A DNA stretch of 64,000 bases from Citrus sinensis (lineage: Eukaryota > Streptophyta > Magnoliopsida > Sapindales > Rutaceae): assembly GCF_022201045.2 (NCBI RefSeq), contig NC_068561.1, forward strand, positions 25,550,501 through 25,614,500, given 5' to 3'. Under the pieces are notes generated by a model. That model had not been told where the DNA came from, made no database searches, and saw nothing but the letters and a program-made list of their open reading frames with translations. Made by a program: the position numbers and the translations under genes. Positions 1 through 10,619 of the stretch are shown here, piece after piece; the stretch's first letter is position 1, and every line of letters starts with the position of its first letter.

Positions 1-20
1 CAGCATATAAAAAAGTGCCT

Positions 21-306
21 TCTATTCTCTTTTTCCAAAAAAGTCTTTGACAATCAAAAGCGCGGGCTTTTGCAAAGATACATAACCATCCACTCCCTCG
101 TACATTCCACTACAAAACTAATTTAAATCAATGATTGACAACTGCTACAAAATGTAACGCATGATACCACATCATAATTTCTAAAATCTCTACATTAAAT
201 AAACCATCTCAAATTCTATTTACTTCTTTTCAGAAAAAGTCATAAACAATCAAAAGCACGGGATTTAGGAAACTATACACAACAACCCACTATCCCTCCT
301 ACAAAA
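21..306. repeat. Imperfect direct duplication, about 90 bp, spacing 196 bp
   Basis: A unit at about 21-117 recurs at about 217-306. Both contain ACAATCAAAAGC, then GCGGG or ACGGG, a run of similar purine-rich sequence, and end in CTACAAAAC. The offset between the shared ACAATCAAAAG words (50 and 246) is 196 bases. It lies in the putative first intron of the gene at the left edge. Confidence 0.55.
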
Positions 307-366
307 CCAAAATAAATCAGGAATAATTTCAAACCCAAAACCCTAGACCTCCATATACCTCAATGC

Positions 367-402
367 CCCCCCCCCCCCCCCCCCCAACCCCAAAAAAAAA
401 AA
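367..402. repeat. Poly-C tract followed by an A tract
   Basis: A run of about 19 C residues, then AACCCC and about ten A residues. It is a simple mononucleotide repeat and its length is likely to be assembly-sensitive. Confidence 0.85.
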
Positions 403-716
403 CTACAAGCGGGATTGGAATAAAGCTCAAGTTCCTCAACAGCTCATCAAAACTAAAATTGCACAGTCACTGAGCAACCCAATAGATAAAACCCCTAAAG
501 TTGTCCAAAGAAAACACAAGATCAAATCCTTCACCCATCAAACTCCCAGACACAGACACCCACATCAAAAATGCATAAAAACGAAAACTTTACATCAAAT
601 AATCAAAATTTTCCAAGTAAAAAATTAGAAGCGTGATTCGAATCAAGAAACAAGAATAAGATAATCTATAAAATCCCAATTCAAAAACAAAAAGTGGGTG
701 AAATTTTGTAATTTAC

Positions 717-777
717 CGCAAAACCGCCGGTAAATCTCGAAGATATCAAGAGGATTAGAAAGGGAAGGTGATTTCAT
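717..777 (-). CDS. Possible first coding exon of a gene leaving the left edge
   Basis: On the minus strand an ATG at 777 opens a short frame reading MKSPSLSNPLDIFEIYRRFC, followed by a plausible splice donor (G then GTAAAT) at 717/716. The remaining 716 bases to the window edge would be intron. Upstream, from about 778 to 990, the minus strand looks like a 5' leader and promoter. I do not recognise the protein from these 20 residues. The call rests only on the open frame and the donor, and the exon could equally be non-coding leader. Confidence 0.35.
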
Positions 778-1079
778 GGATTCTGGGTTATCGGAGCCGA
801 GACCCAGCCAGGCTTTACACTTCTTTAACGCCTATCTAAGAAGGATCAAAGTGAGTGTGTGTCCTACGCAATATGAGCTTCAGAGTTTGTTTGTATTTAC
901 ACGGCTACGAGAGCGAGATGAAATGTACCAATGGAGTCTCTCACTGTGTGTGTTATTTTACTCGGATCGAACCGGCTGATGGGCCGGGTTTTTTTAATTC
1001 TAAAAGGATAGTGAGTTGTCAACTTTGTCATTGCATAACACTTGTACTATTTTGGTAATACTGTAATTTTTAAAATAAT

Positions 1080-3079
1080 TGATATTAACTGTAATATAAA
1101 AATAATTAGTTGTAAAGAAAAATAATTAAATATTTGATAAAATTTATTTTTTAAAGTATTGTTAGTTTTAAAAGCAGTTGTATGTGTTTAATAAATCTTA
1201 CTGTTAAATTGTTGTAAAAATATGAATGACTAAATTAGATATAATATTGAATAAAATTTATTTATAAACATATATTGCACATATAATAATTGATAATTAA
1301 AATCAATATTTTATATTATTAATTATATATTTTATTTTATTATTTCAAAATAATTGGTAATAATAATAATCTTTTCAAAATTAATAATTTTGTTTCCTAA
1401 TTAATAAGGATAATTTAGACTTTTATAAGATATATGAGGATATATAAGAAATTGTATTAAATATGAGAGTAGTTCTCAAAATTAGATTTTAAAATCCACT
1501 ATTTTATATTTTTCACAGTTTACCGTAGAATGAGGTGATTTTACCATAAATTATTTTAAAAAAAAAATTACCAAACACCAAAATTAACTTTTAACTTTTC
1601 AAAACTACCTTTGAACCTCCCAAAAATAATTCTAAACAAACCTTTAGTGACAAAAAAACATACCCATAACAGTGGCAGAGATAATATCGCACTTTTGTAT
1701 TATGTTACTAGTTAGTTCGAATTAAAACTAGATTTGGTTCATTTTAAAAAATCAACCAAAAATGGATCGGTTTAATAAATTACGAACTAAATCCTTTTCA
1801 GTTGATTGAATGGGTTCAATTTGGGGTTGGCCTTCAATTTTTCTCTTAATTTTCATCAATGATTTATTATCCTTTTGGTTTCGGTTCATTCTCATGAATG
1901 TTTAAATTTATAAGTGTAACCAAACCTATTGATAGTGAATTTATGATGAGCATGAAATAAAACTATACATGTCATGATGTCAATTAAGATTTTAGTTTTT
2001 ACATTATTTAAGAAATTCAAGAAAAACTCGAATTATAATGAGAACAGGGTATCCAATTTTCTCACTCAATTATTTCTTGCATGCCGCACTTGAAAAATTC
2101 TAAATTTTATAATGATAAATACGTTAGCAAGACACTAGCATTTCGCCAACGAGAACTGACCCAAAAAGAAGAAGACGAAGAAGAAGAAGAAGAAGAGCAT
2201 CAAATGAAAATGAAAATGGCCTAAAAGGAATAGCTATTAATAAATTCTTTGGTTTGTGAATTCTGCGATTCATGTCAATTTCGGTCTTCATTGTGCACGG
2301 TGATAAGAACACGATCATAATTCTCAATATCATCATCGTCATCGTTTGAGCTTATAATGTATTTGCCAATTGAGTCCAAATCACAAGATAAGCTTAGCCA
2401 GCCCTTTCGGTGATGAGTTTAGTTAAGTCAAGGTGAGCATGTGGTTGATTAATATGTCGCATCAGTCCCTGTCTTTTTAAATCTCGTAGGAAAATTAAAA
2501 GGGGGCATCAAATAAAGATGGTCTCTAGTCCTTGGCGACAATTGTGGCCAAAGCTTATAGAGGTCAATTTCTTGGAAAAAGTTGTCACATTTTGTAGTTA
2601 TATATTATGATAAAGATCTTATTTCATTACCTGCAATTTGGAAACATAAAGCAATCAGAGCTCATATTATGAACTCGCTCGCATATTTACTCACATGTGA
2701 AGTTCGTAAAATGTTGGATAAGATTGTATCAAAACACAAAACTCTTTTTAAACTCTTGGTTCGTGTTCTAGAATACAATTAACGACCATATTAAGTATTA
2801 ATCAATGTCGATATATAATGTCGATATATTGGATAGAAGAGAAGTATGTAAATTGTTTTATTTTGTGTGCTCCAATCGCTGTGTGTATTGTAATGCTATA
2901 ATTGCAATCCGTTGAACAATAATACTCAAGCTTTAATCCTTTATTTAACCAAAGCCTTACACTGGCAAATATCTTCTTATATTTATTTGAAAATAAATTA
3001 GACTTCTTTTGAAGTTAGATATTTCGACGGCGTTATAACAAAATTATTTAAACATGTGTGCTTTTAGGCACTATGTTGT
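1080..3079. other. AT-rich intergenic DNA, no gene seen
   Basis: This stretch is dominated by A and T and has only short open frames without recognisable domains. A purine-rich GAAGAAGAAG tract lies near 2166-2196. I see no tRNA, no transposon protein and no clear terminal repeats here. Confidence 0.5.
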
Positions 3080-3289
3080 GACATATATAGGGTCCAGCTA
3101 CATTGCGTCAGGGGTTTGGTACCCCAGTCATTTGTCCTTTTGCAAATGACCATTTAGATCGTAAAGAAAGAAAATCAACGGCTGAGGTTTAACACTTAGA
3201 AAATGGGTAACCGGCTATAGCTACAGTATCAATAAAAGGAAAACAAAAAGGAAGTATATAATCCTTTGCTCCAGAAGACTCTAGATTTC

Positions 3290-3660
3290 GTCAATGAGCC
3301 AAACGGAGACAGCCGTTTGCTCCAGAAACTACCCCTCTTGTACCTCCACGGCGACGCCGTTACCGCCTTCGTCACCATCCTCTCCGACGCAAGACTTCGC
3401 TCGAATCCGAACGAATACGACTGCTTCAACAAAAAAATCACAGCCGTTGAACCTCTCCTCCGAGTTGAAGTTCTTGTTGTTAATCGCCACCGCCACGTCA
3501 TCAACGCACGGCGTGATTTCAGAACCGTTCGTGGAGGCGGCCGTCTTCGTCGGCATTTGGATTTCAGATAGAGACTCAAGGGACGCAGTCATGAGTCGTA
3601 GCAATGAGCTGTCGTCGAGACTCGGTCGGATTCTCGCCGCCATTATGGGAACAAACGGAG
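3290..3660 (+). other. Coding-like GC-richer block inside the Pack-MULE, origin unknown
   Basis: This block has far more G and C than its surroundings and a local plus-strand open frame (3294-3851), with overlapping frames on both strands. Pyrimidine-rich codon-like words (TCC, CTC, GCC) suggest exon or 5' leader DNA captured from a host gene. I could not match any frame to a family. It does not resemble the N-terminus of the quinone oxidoreductase found just downstream, so it may come from a second donor locus. Confidence 0.4.
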
Positions 3661-3798
3661 ACTCGGTCAGCAAAATTCCAGCTCGGCATAAGGGAATTGT
3701 GAAGATGAAAAAAATTCCAGTTCGGCAAAAGGGACTTGTTTTTCAAAACAAACAAATTGTGCTTCTGGTATTTATTTTTGCTGATGAAGCTGTTTTTT

Positions 3799-4888
3799 TT
3801 GGAACAGCATCTGATGTAGTAGGAGTTCATAGGGCTAGGATTAGAAGTTAAAAATTTCAAAGTGGGTGACAAAGTTGTAGTTGTGCTTATGAGTGCTAAT
3901 TTTTATATATATATTTTCTTATCCTTTTATCTTTGATTTATTCTGAATAAATTTCTAGTCTTTTTTCACTACTAGGAAGATTGAAATTAAGCTCATGGAG
4001 AAATTTGGATGACGGGTTATTGATGATAGGCAACAAAATATCATTTCTTTCAGTTAAGAGAACCCCCTTTTAGTTAATATGGTTGTGGTTGCAACTATGA
4101 TAATTAGTAAAATGTCGAAAGCACATTTCTCTTTTTTACACGGTTCAGGTTCTTGACCATGCTAGCAACTCTGCTTTCCCGATAAAAATTTCTTTTTGTT
4201 ACTGCAATCTGGTGATAGAGCGAATTGAATGAATTTTTGGTACTTTCTTTGTTTCGTGCTTGGGTCAGTCAACAAAAATAATTACGTGGCATTTCAAAGA
4301 TTTTAGTATTGTCAGATCAGATTCAAAAAGAAAAGGTGTAAACTGCACGCTGTTGCTTTTTGTTGGATGAGGTTATAGGCATGTATAGAGATACCACCAC
4401 TATAAATCTTTATTTCCAAGTTATATTTGGTTTTTGGTACATGTAGTTGGATATCTGAGAGCCTTCTGTCCTCATTCAAAGTTCATACATCTTTGGCATG
4501 TGAAGGGTTCAGTCTTTTCATCTATGTGAGCGAAGAGGTGATGCTGCTCCATCAGGGTTCAGTCTAATTTTGTATAAGCTGATTTCATCTGTTCATTTTG
4601 TTTCAGTTTTAAATATCGTTATTGATGACAGAGTGGAGGCAGACTAGCTGAGTTTGCTATGGCCAAGGAGAGCTTGACAGTTGCTAGGCCGCAAGAAGTT
4701 TTTAAGTTTTTGCAGCTGAAGTTGCTGGCATACCTTGTGCTGGTCTCTCTGCTCACTAGGCCCTCACTCAGCTCCTTGGTGTCAACCTAGATGGAAGTGG
4801 CCAGCAGAAAAACATTATGATCACTGCTGCCTCAGGGGGTGTGGGTCTCTGTGTCGTTCATTTGGCAAAGCTTGGAAACACAGGCATG
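3799..4888 (+). pseudogene. Fragment of chloroplast-type quinone oxidoreductase homologue
   Basis: Two exon-like blocks match the zinc-independent medium-chain quinone oxidoreductase family (plant chloroplast envelope QOR homologue). The first, about 3801-3900, reads as a degraded version of the segment ending VKNFKVGDKVVVVL. The second, about 4637-4888, gives GGRLAEFAMAKESLTVARPQ and then, after frame changes, the NADPH-binding segment ITAASGGVGL followed by HLAKLGNTG. About 740 bases of intron-like DNA separate them, so the copy was made from genomic DNA and not from mRNA. At least two frameshifts and missing N- and C-terminal parts rule out an active enzyme. It lies wholly inside the Mutator-type element. 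Confidence 0.8.
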
Positions 4889-5214
4889 ATCTGCTTCAAA
4901 TGAGTGTGTGTTCGTGTTTTAAGAATCAATAGATGAAGTCTGCATGCTGCCTCAACCACCACTAACCGAGGACTTTCATTTACGCGTCTCGTATTTAGAT
5001 TACAATATAGTGTAAGCCAAGAACGTAGCAGTTTTTCTGTAATTAGCTTGTTGTATTGATTACAGAAAGGCACCCTTTGATGAGATGTAGTTGGGTGCCT
5101 TTGCATTTTCGACATGGAAGGCTACTTGTTGGCATTATTATATCACATATTATATATTTTACGCATCTTCTTTCCCATGCTATTCGTTTTTATAACTGTA
5201 AGATATATTCTTTT

Positions 5215-5322
5215 GTAGATGTTCTTGGATCAGCAGTTGGGTTTGCAGTCTTCACCATTGTTTTACTCTCGTGGGCATTGACATTTGCCATCGGAGGGGA
5301 GCATCTCTTTGGCTCTGCTTGA
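5215..5322 (+). pseudogene. Exon-like fragment encoding a hydrophobic C-terminal tail
   Basis: After a TTTTGTAG acceptor-like site the frame reads DVLGSAVGFAVFTIVLLS, continues WALTFAIGGEHLFGSA and ends at a TGA (5320-5322). One strong membrane-spanning segment is visible. It looks like the last exon of a small membrane protein, captured within the element. I do not recognise the family, and no upstream exon is clear, so I treat it as a captured fragment. Confidence 0.4.
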
Positions 5323-6026
5323 GATAAACTAGTAATGTATAATGTTGCTGAGAGATTAGGCTTGACAGGTTGGAGCTAGTCATAATCTGTTTTCGGGCTC
5401 ATGAATCTTAAAACTCATTTCGATTGTCCTGTAAAATGTATAATGTCACGATTGTCCCATTTGACAATGGTTGGTGAAACAAGTTGTAGTATTCAAATCT
5501 TTGTATTCCGGTCAACCCATTCCACACATTAACCCCGCAAATCTCAATTGTTCTTTGATCATATCAGACGCTTCAAATTATGCCACGGGTGCTGTTGACT
5601 TAAAAAAATACCAACCGTTCACTCTCCGTCTAATGGTTGTGAGGAAAACATGTATGAAGCTTATGATGGACCACAAATTACTACATTATAAAATAATTTT
5701 TCTATCAATAGAGCCTCAATTTTTTTTTGGGCATCTCTCTTCTTCTCAATTTCTCTCAAATTGCATGTAATCTTAATTTTCAGCTGTGTTTTAATATTTT
5801 CCATAATTTTTTTATAAATAAATTTTGTTTAATTTTATATTTTAATGTCATTTACCATACACAATAGTCCATTATATTTTTATCTTTCTTTTTTTAACCT
5901 TATCCTTCATCTCAATTAAGCCTATATTTCTTGGTTGGTGATTTACTATTTTCAATTTTATTGTTATTATTATTACGCTAATTATCATCATCATTATCAT
6001 CGTTATTTTGTTTTAATAATAATATT

Positions 6027-6057
6027 AATATTATTATTATTATTGTTGTTGTTGTTG

Positions 6058-6092
<35 letters not shown>
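6027..6092. repeat. ATT/GTT trinucleotide microsatellite
   Basis: Tandem ATT units with a short GTT interruption, inside the Mutator-type element. Confidence 0.8.
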
Positions 6093-6093
<1 letters not shown>

Positions 6094-6274
6094 TTGTTAA
6101 TAATTGGTTTCTAGCCTTACTTAGCGACTTAGCAGCTTATATGTTAGAATTCATCTAAGTGCCAGCTGGATTCCTTGCACAAAACACCCATCCTGTGACA
6201 AACTATTGAACAAAAAATCTGCGATAGGGTGTTTAGTTCATCAAGCTCAAGATAGTTTTCTCTTAGTTTTCTTC

Positions 6275-6701
6275 GGGTAAAAGTTCATTTAGCCCTGTAT
6301 TTTAAGATTAGTATTCATCTAGTCCATATATTTTTAAAAATATCTTGAAACATCCCAGCCGTTAAAGTATTGATACTTATACTGTTATTTTTTATTTCTT
6401 TTGACTTGCTTTTACAATATTACCCTTTTATAATAATTTTCTTAGACATTAATAAAAAGAAAATTATTAAATTACCAATTTAACCCTAGAAAATTAAAAA
6501 AATTATATTAATTTTTTTGTAAGCACCAAACAAAAAGGTTCTTATAAAAGGGTAATATTATAAAAGTAAGCGAAAAGAAATAAAAAATAACGGTAGGGGT
6601 ATTAATACTTTAATGGTAGGTATGTTTCGAGGAATTTTAAAAAATACAGGGACTAAATGGATACTAATCTTAAAATACAGTAACTAAATAGGCTTTTACC
6701 T
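6275..6701. mobile_element. Small Mutator-type MITE nested in the Pack-MULE
   Basis: The two halves are long imperfect inverted repeats. The left starts GGGTAAAAG and the reverse complement of the right starts AGGTAAAAG; similarity continues for about 150 bases on each side, including TTTTAAGATTAGTAT and TTATTTTTTATTTCTTTT. A perfect 9-bp direct repeat GTTTTCTTC flanks it (6266-6274 and 6702-6710). It has no coding capacity. It inserted into the larger element after that element had landed. Confidence 0.85.
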
Positions 6702-7353
6702 GTTTTCTTCTACTTTTAACTTATATTTTACCTCAATTTAAACTGTAATTTTTCGTTGATCAATATCTATTTAATAATAATAATAATTATTATTATTATT
6801 ATTATTACCCGGTACATATTTTTGCTTCATATTTTTTTTCCAATCTACTTTTCATTTACTTTTACTCACACACAAATTTTCCACAAAAATCTGATTATAC
6901 GGTCACTTTACTATAAATTAATGTCACGCTACTTTCATGATTAAATTTGATATTTCCCATTTTCCCCCCCAAGTACGCAATGCAATACCTGACCATACCT
7001 TTAAATCCACTTCCTAAAATTTTCGTCCCTATTTTCGAAAATTTCAAATCCATCTTACCCCAACCCATACTTGCACGCTTCCAATGTCTTGTTTTTAACC
7101 ATTACTTGCATGCACCCTTTTTCCTTTATTTGTATGCGATACTTAACCACTTCCAACCCATTACGGTGGTTTATTTTTGGTCAAAAAGCTGATCCCCTGC
7201 AGGTTACCGGGCCATTACCTTTTTGTCAGGTTACTAGCTACGTGCTGTGTCTCTTCTTTAGCCATTAGATTAAATCCAACGGTCACTTTGCTACAAGACA
7301 AATGACTTGGGTACCAAACCCCTGATGCAAAGTAGCTGCGCCCGACATATATA

Positions 7354-9404
7354 ATCCATAACTATTTTGATTTGAAAAAACAAAAAAAAATCCCTTCTCA
7401 ACTTGGAATGAAATTATAACAGTGAAGTAAAATTAGGTGGGTATTTACCGAACACTTTTAGCCGATGCTCTCTCAAAATTAAGGCAATAGATGAATGGAT
7501 TTAGCAGAATTGTCATATAAAATTACAAAAAAGCAGTAACTTTGCCAATCCCATTTTGCTTTGTCAATCAAATAATAGGCTTGTGTAACCAAGTTGAGAA
7601 ATATATTCCATGTCCCACCAAAAGTAAATCACCGCAATCTGATGGAACATAAACATAAAACTGAAGTTGGCTAAAGCTAGGAAAGCAAAAACTTCAAGCG
7701 ACCAAGTAAATAGTTGGTACCCATTTGAGTCATACAACCTTAAAAAGCTGAAAACAGAGAACAATGAAGATCGCATTTGGAAGATGACCAAGTAAATGGA
7801 CTGATTCGACCACTAAAGCAATATCTATCTCTGGCACCTATTCATCCCACTTACAAACATAGTTTCGTGAGTCTAAAACAAACAATAAATTTGGTCTTGA
7901 AGAAGGAGGCAGCATGATTCACTGGGATGTGAGAACCATTTAAATAAAGCAGGTTCGATATCTACAGCTTCATTTAGAACAAATCATTCAACTCTAGCAC
8001 TCAATTCGCAGATGTAAAGAAGTTGGACAAAAAATGCATCCTCAAATTCTTGAAAGCAGAAGAATATGTTGTATCAGAAACATAGGTCAATTCCATAGAA
8101 TTTGAGGACCTATCATCAGATATTATATAGGTTGTATTTATCGCCTTTTCAACATCCACTACATAAACATTAATTGCGGATCCTTTCATAAAGGAGCCTA
8201 ATACAGAACTCTGCAAAGCATGGTCTTCACCTTTTGTCATATAAGAATTTTCATGAAAAGCAACATATCCATAACTAATAAAAATGAACTCACTGTACAA
8301 ACAAATGCAAGTCAATTCTCTATGCATAAAGAATATTTAAAACTCAAAAGCAGAAATATATATTAATAATCTACGATGTTGTGTATATGTTAATGTTGCA
8401 TACCAGCAGAAATATGAATGTGCTATTTTTATTTGTGGATGTGTGTTTCTGATCTCCATAATTTATTTTACTTACCCAAAAGAAGGCAAAAGAAGCAAAA
8501 TATAAGTGCTTGAGCTCCAGTTAAATGATGCACTTAATACAACAGTACACAAGATGAGCACAACTACAATTAAAAAATCCATCATATGAGAAATCTATAA
8601 GTCTAATGCATTCAACTTGCATGAGAAACAAACTCTGCTCTCCATCATTAACAACGGTGTAAAGTTAAGAAAATTCACAAACTCGAGCTAATACCAAGAA
8701 AAATCTAGAACTTCCAAGCAATTGATGGGCAGACCAAACGATTGATCTCTCATAAAGTCTTATCCAAAGTTTAATTTATTTACAGATATAAAATCATTAT
8801 CCAAAGCTCTGCTATCTAAACTGATCATCATTATCCCATGCCAAAAGTAATTAACGAATTATATAACTATGAAAACAGAAACATCAATCATGCCAATGCA
8901 AGGAAGTGGATACAACTTTTCACTTTCATCCTAATCTCATATGTTATCTATGTACATCATTTTTGCTTTACAACACTTTTTCACCAAACAAGAGTATCAA
9001 AATAAACAATGATTTTAAACACCAATCAAAAAGATCAAGAAGTGAAAATTTCAGATATCTTTTAAGGATCCTAACTATAACAACTATAATGTCCTATAAG
9101 TGATTCAATAAACTATGACTACAGAGAATAGATTTAAAAACACAAAATCCAAAACATGAGCTATAAAGAAGCAAATCATAACAAAAAGCAACAGATAAAA
9201 AAAAATGAAAGAAAAAAGATTCTTATATTCCCCACTATAACCAACTGTATATAATCCATTACAACATAATGCCATGATCAGCTTATTTAAGAACAATATA
9301 GTTTTGAAACAACTAACCAGAGAAGCAACAGTCACGGCCTCTCTCTGTTATCTCTACTCCTGTATTGATTTTACCCTCCTAATCCCATTTCAATACATTA
9401 GTAT
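7354..9404. other. No recognised gene; probable 3' flank of the L34e-type gene
   Basis: Minus-strand frames at 7564-7791 and 8001-8327 are short and match nothing I know. The stretch next to 9407 is likely the 3' untranslated region of the minus-strand gene that ends there. A long non-coding transcript cannot be excluded. Confidence 0.4.
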
Positions 9405-9407
9405 CTC

Positions 9408-10091
9408 CTACTTCTTGATCTTTCTTTGCTTCTTTGGTCCCGGCACCTCCAATCGCCCCACAGAACATCCACATCTTGCCCGAAAAACAAGCACAGCACG
9501 ACCATTAGGTGGCGCCATCTTCTTAAGCTCGGCTTGTAACTCCCTATGGTGATCTATGGGCAATTCAAACAATCCTTTTTTGGCACTATCTTTATTCTTG
9601 ACACACTCTTCAGTCTCTAACTGAATATCAAATTCAGCTGCTTTTTTCAGTCCCTTACAATTAGGATTCCCACATTTCCTACTTGTGCACAGAAGTGCAA
9701 CCCAAGTAGCTATCGCAACACAAGACATACTCACCCCTATTGATGAATAAATCAATGGATTTCCAATTACCTCCTCTTTTACAAGATAAAAAACAGCTGC
9801 AGAAACTTCAACCGATTTAACTGAAACAACTCTAATATAAGGAAATAACAAGAACCCGCAAGCAGTGATCACAGCTATCAATATTACCACATCAACAGCA
9901 GCTGAGCGGAACCTTGATCGATCACAAGCTGGAGTTTTGAGACAATTTGGAGAACTGGGTATCTTTTTATTCCTATAAACATGATTGTTTTGCCTTGGTT
10001 TTGAATTAAACGCGTCACTTGAATTCACACAATTCGCCATGTTCTGGTCAATTGAGTTGCAGACCGAGATAGAGTTATGGATATAGACCAT
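9408..10091 (-). CDS. Ribosomal protein L34e superfamily-type membrane protein
   Basis: Single-exon frame of 227 residues. Two hydrophobic membrane segments are visible, about residues 67-86 (VVILIAVITACGFLLFPYI) and 113-135 (YSSIGVSMSCVAIATWVALL). Then follow a cysteine cluster, CTSRKCGNPNCKGL, and a basic tail ending RCGCSVGRLEVPGPKKQRK. This layout matches plant proteins annotated as ribosomal protein L34e superfamily; these are not the true ribosomal L34 and their role is unknown. The cysteines could bind a metal, which is inference. A second in-frame ATG (10038-10040, followed by GCG) gives 210 residues and may be the real start. No homologue sits beside it. Confidence 0.75.
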   Translation of the reverse strand: MVYIHNSISVCNSIDQNMANCVNSSDAFNSKPRQNNHVYRNKKIPSSPNCLKTPACDRSRFRSAAVDVVILIAVITACGFLLFPYIRVVSVKSVEVSAAVFYLVKEEVIGNPLIYSSIGVSMSCVAIATWVALLCTSRKCGNPNCKGLKKAAEFDIQLETEECVKNKDSAKKGLFELPIDHHRELQAELKKMAPPNGRAVLVFRARCGCSVGRLEVPGPKKQRKIKK

Positions 10092-10570
10092 TTCAAATCA
10101 AAACAAAAACCAGGAATCAAAATCAAGATTTTATCAATACCCACCGAAAATTCAACCAAAATCGGATCGACCCACTTGATCAAAACACAAAAACAAACAA
10201 ATCAAGCTGTCGGTGACCAATTCAGATCAAGAAAAATAAAAATGAAATTTTTATCATAATTTTTGTGTTATTCAAAGGCAGCTACTGAGGAGAGGAAAAC
10301 AAAACGGACTCATGTTTGTTTTCTAACACAGAATTTCGTCTTCGCCATAAAATTGGTTCATATTTTTCTCTGCAGTGTAATTGAATGGTTGGTTTTGTCG
10401 TTATAAGAGGAAGGGGTCACACAAGCTAAAAGGAAATGAAATTGAAGGTGACATTTGTATTTGGGCTTTATGGCTTCGAGGTAATGATGCGTAAATGATT
10501 TGGTGGTGGGGCATTTCTATGGGCTTTTTAATTTGGCCCACCGATTTGTTGTTTGTATCTGTTTCTAATT

Positions 10571-10597
10571 TATTTTTTCCTTTCCTTTCCTTTCCTT
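10571..10597. repeat. TTTCC pentanucleotide repeat
   Basis: Four to five tandem TTTCC/CTTTC units in the upstream flank of the L34e-type gene. Confidence 0.75.
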
Positions 10598-10619
10598 TCT
10601 TTTGGATAGAATCAAAATT

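Larger units (their letters stand above)
3090..7343. mobile_element. Mutator-like non-autonomous element with captured gene DNA (Pack-MULE)
   Basis: The ends form a terminal inverted repeat of about 60 bp. The left end starts GGGTCCAGCTAC and continues through a GGGGTTTGGTACCC core; the reverse complement of the right end starts GGGCGCAGCTAC and has the same core and the following AGTCATTTGT. The flanks carry a direct repeat GACATATATA at 3080-3089 and 7344-7353, that is 9 or 10 bp depending on where the end is drawn, which suits Mutator-type insertion. No transposase is visible inside. The interior holds a broken quinone-oxidoreductase gene fragment, other exon-like pieces and a nested small element (6275-6701). 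Carrying host gene DNA between Mutator-type ends defines a Pack-MULE. Confidence 0.85.

Noticed and set aside
5471-5770. Frame with a DASNYATGAV word reminiscent of the retroelement RNase H region
   Set aside because: Only a short local resemblance and no neighbouring polymerase motif; too weak to call a retrotransposon.
8001-8327. 108-residue minus-strand frame
   Set aside because: No recognisable domain, signal peptide or exon signals; probably chance or untranslated DNA.
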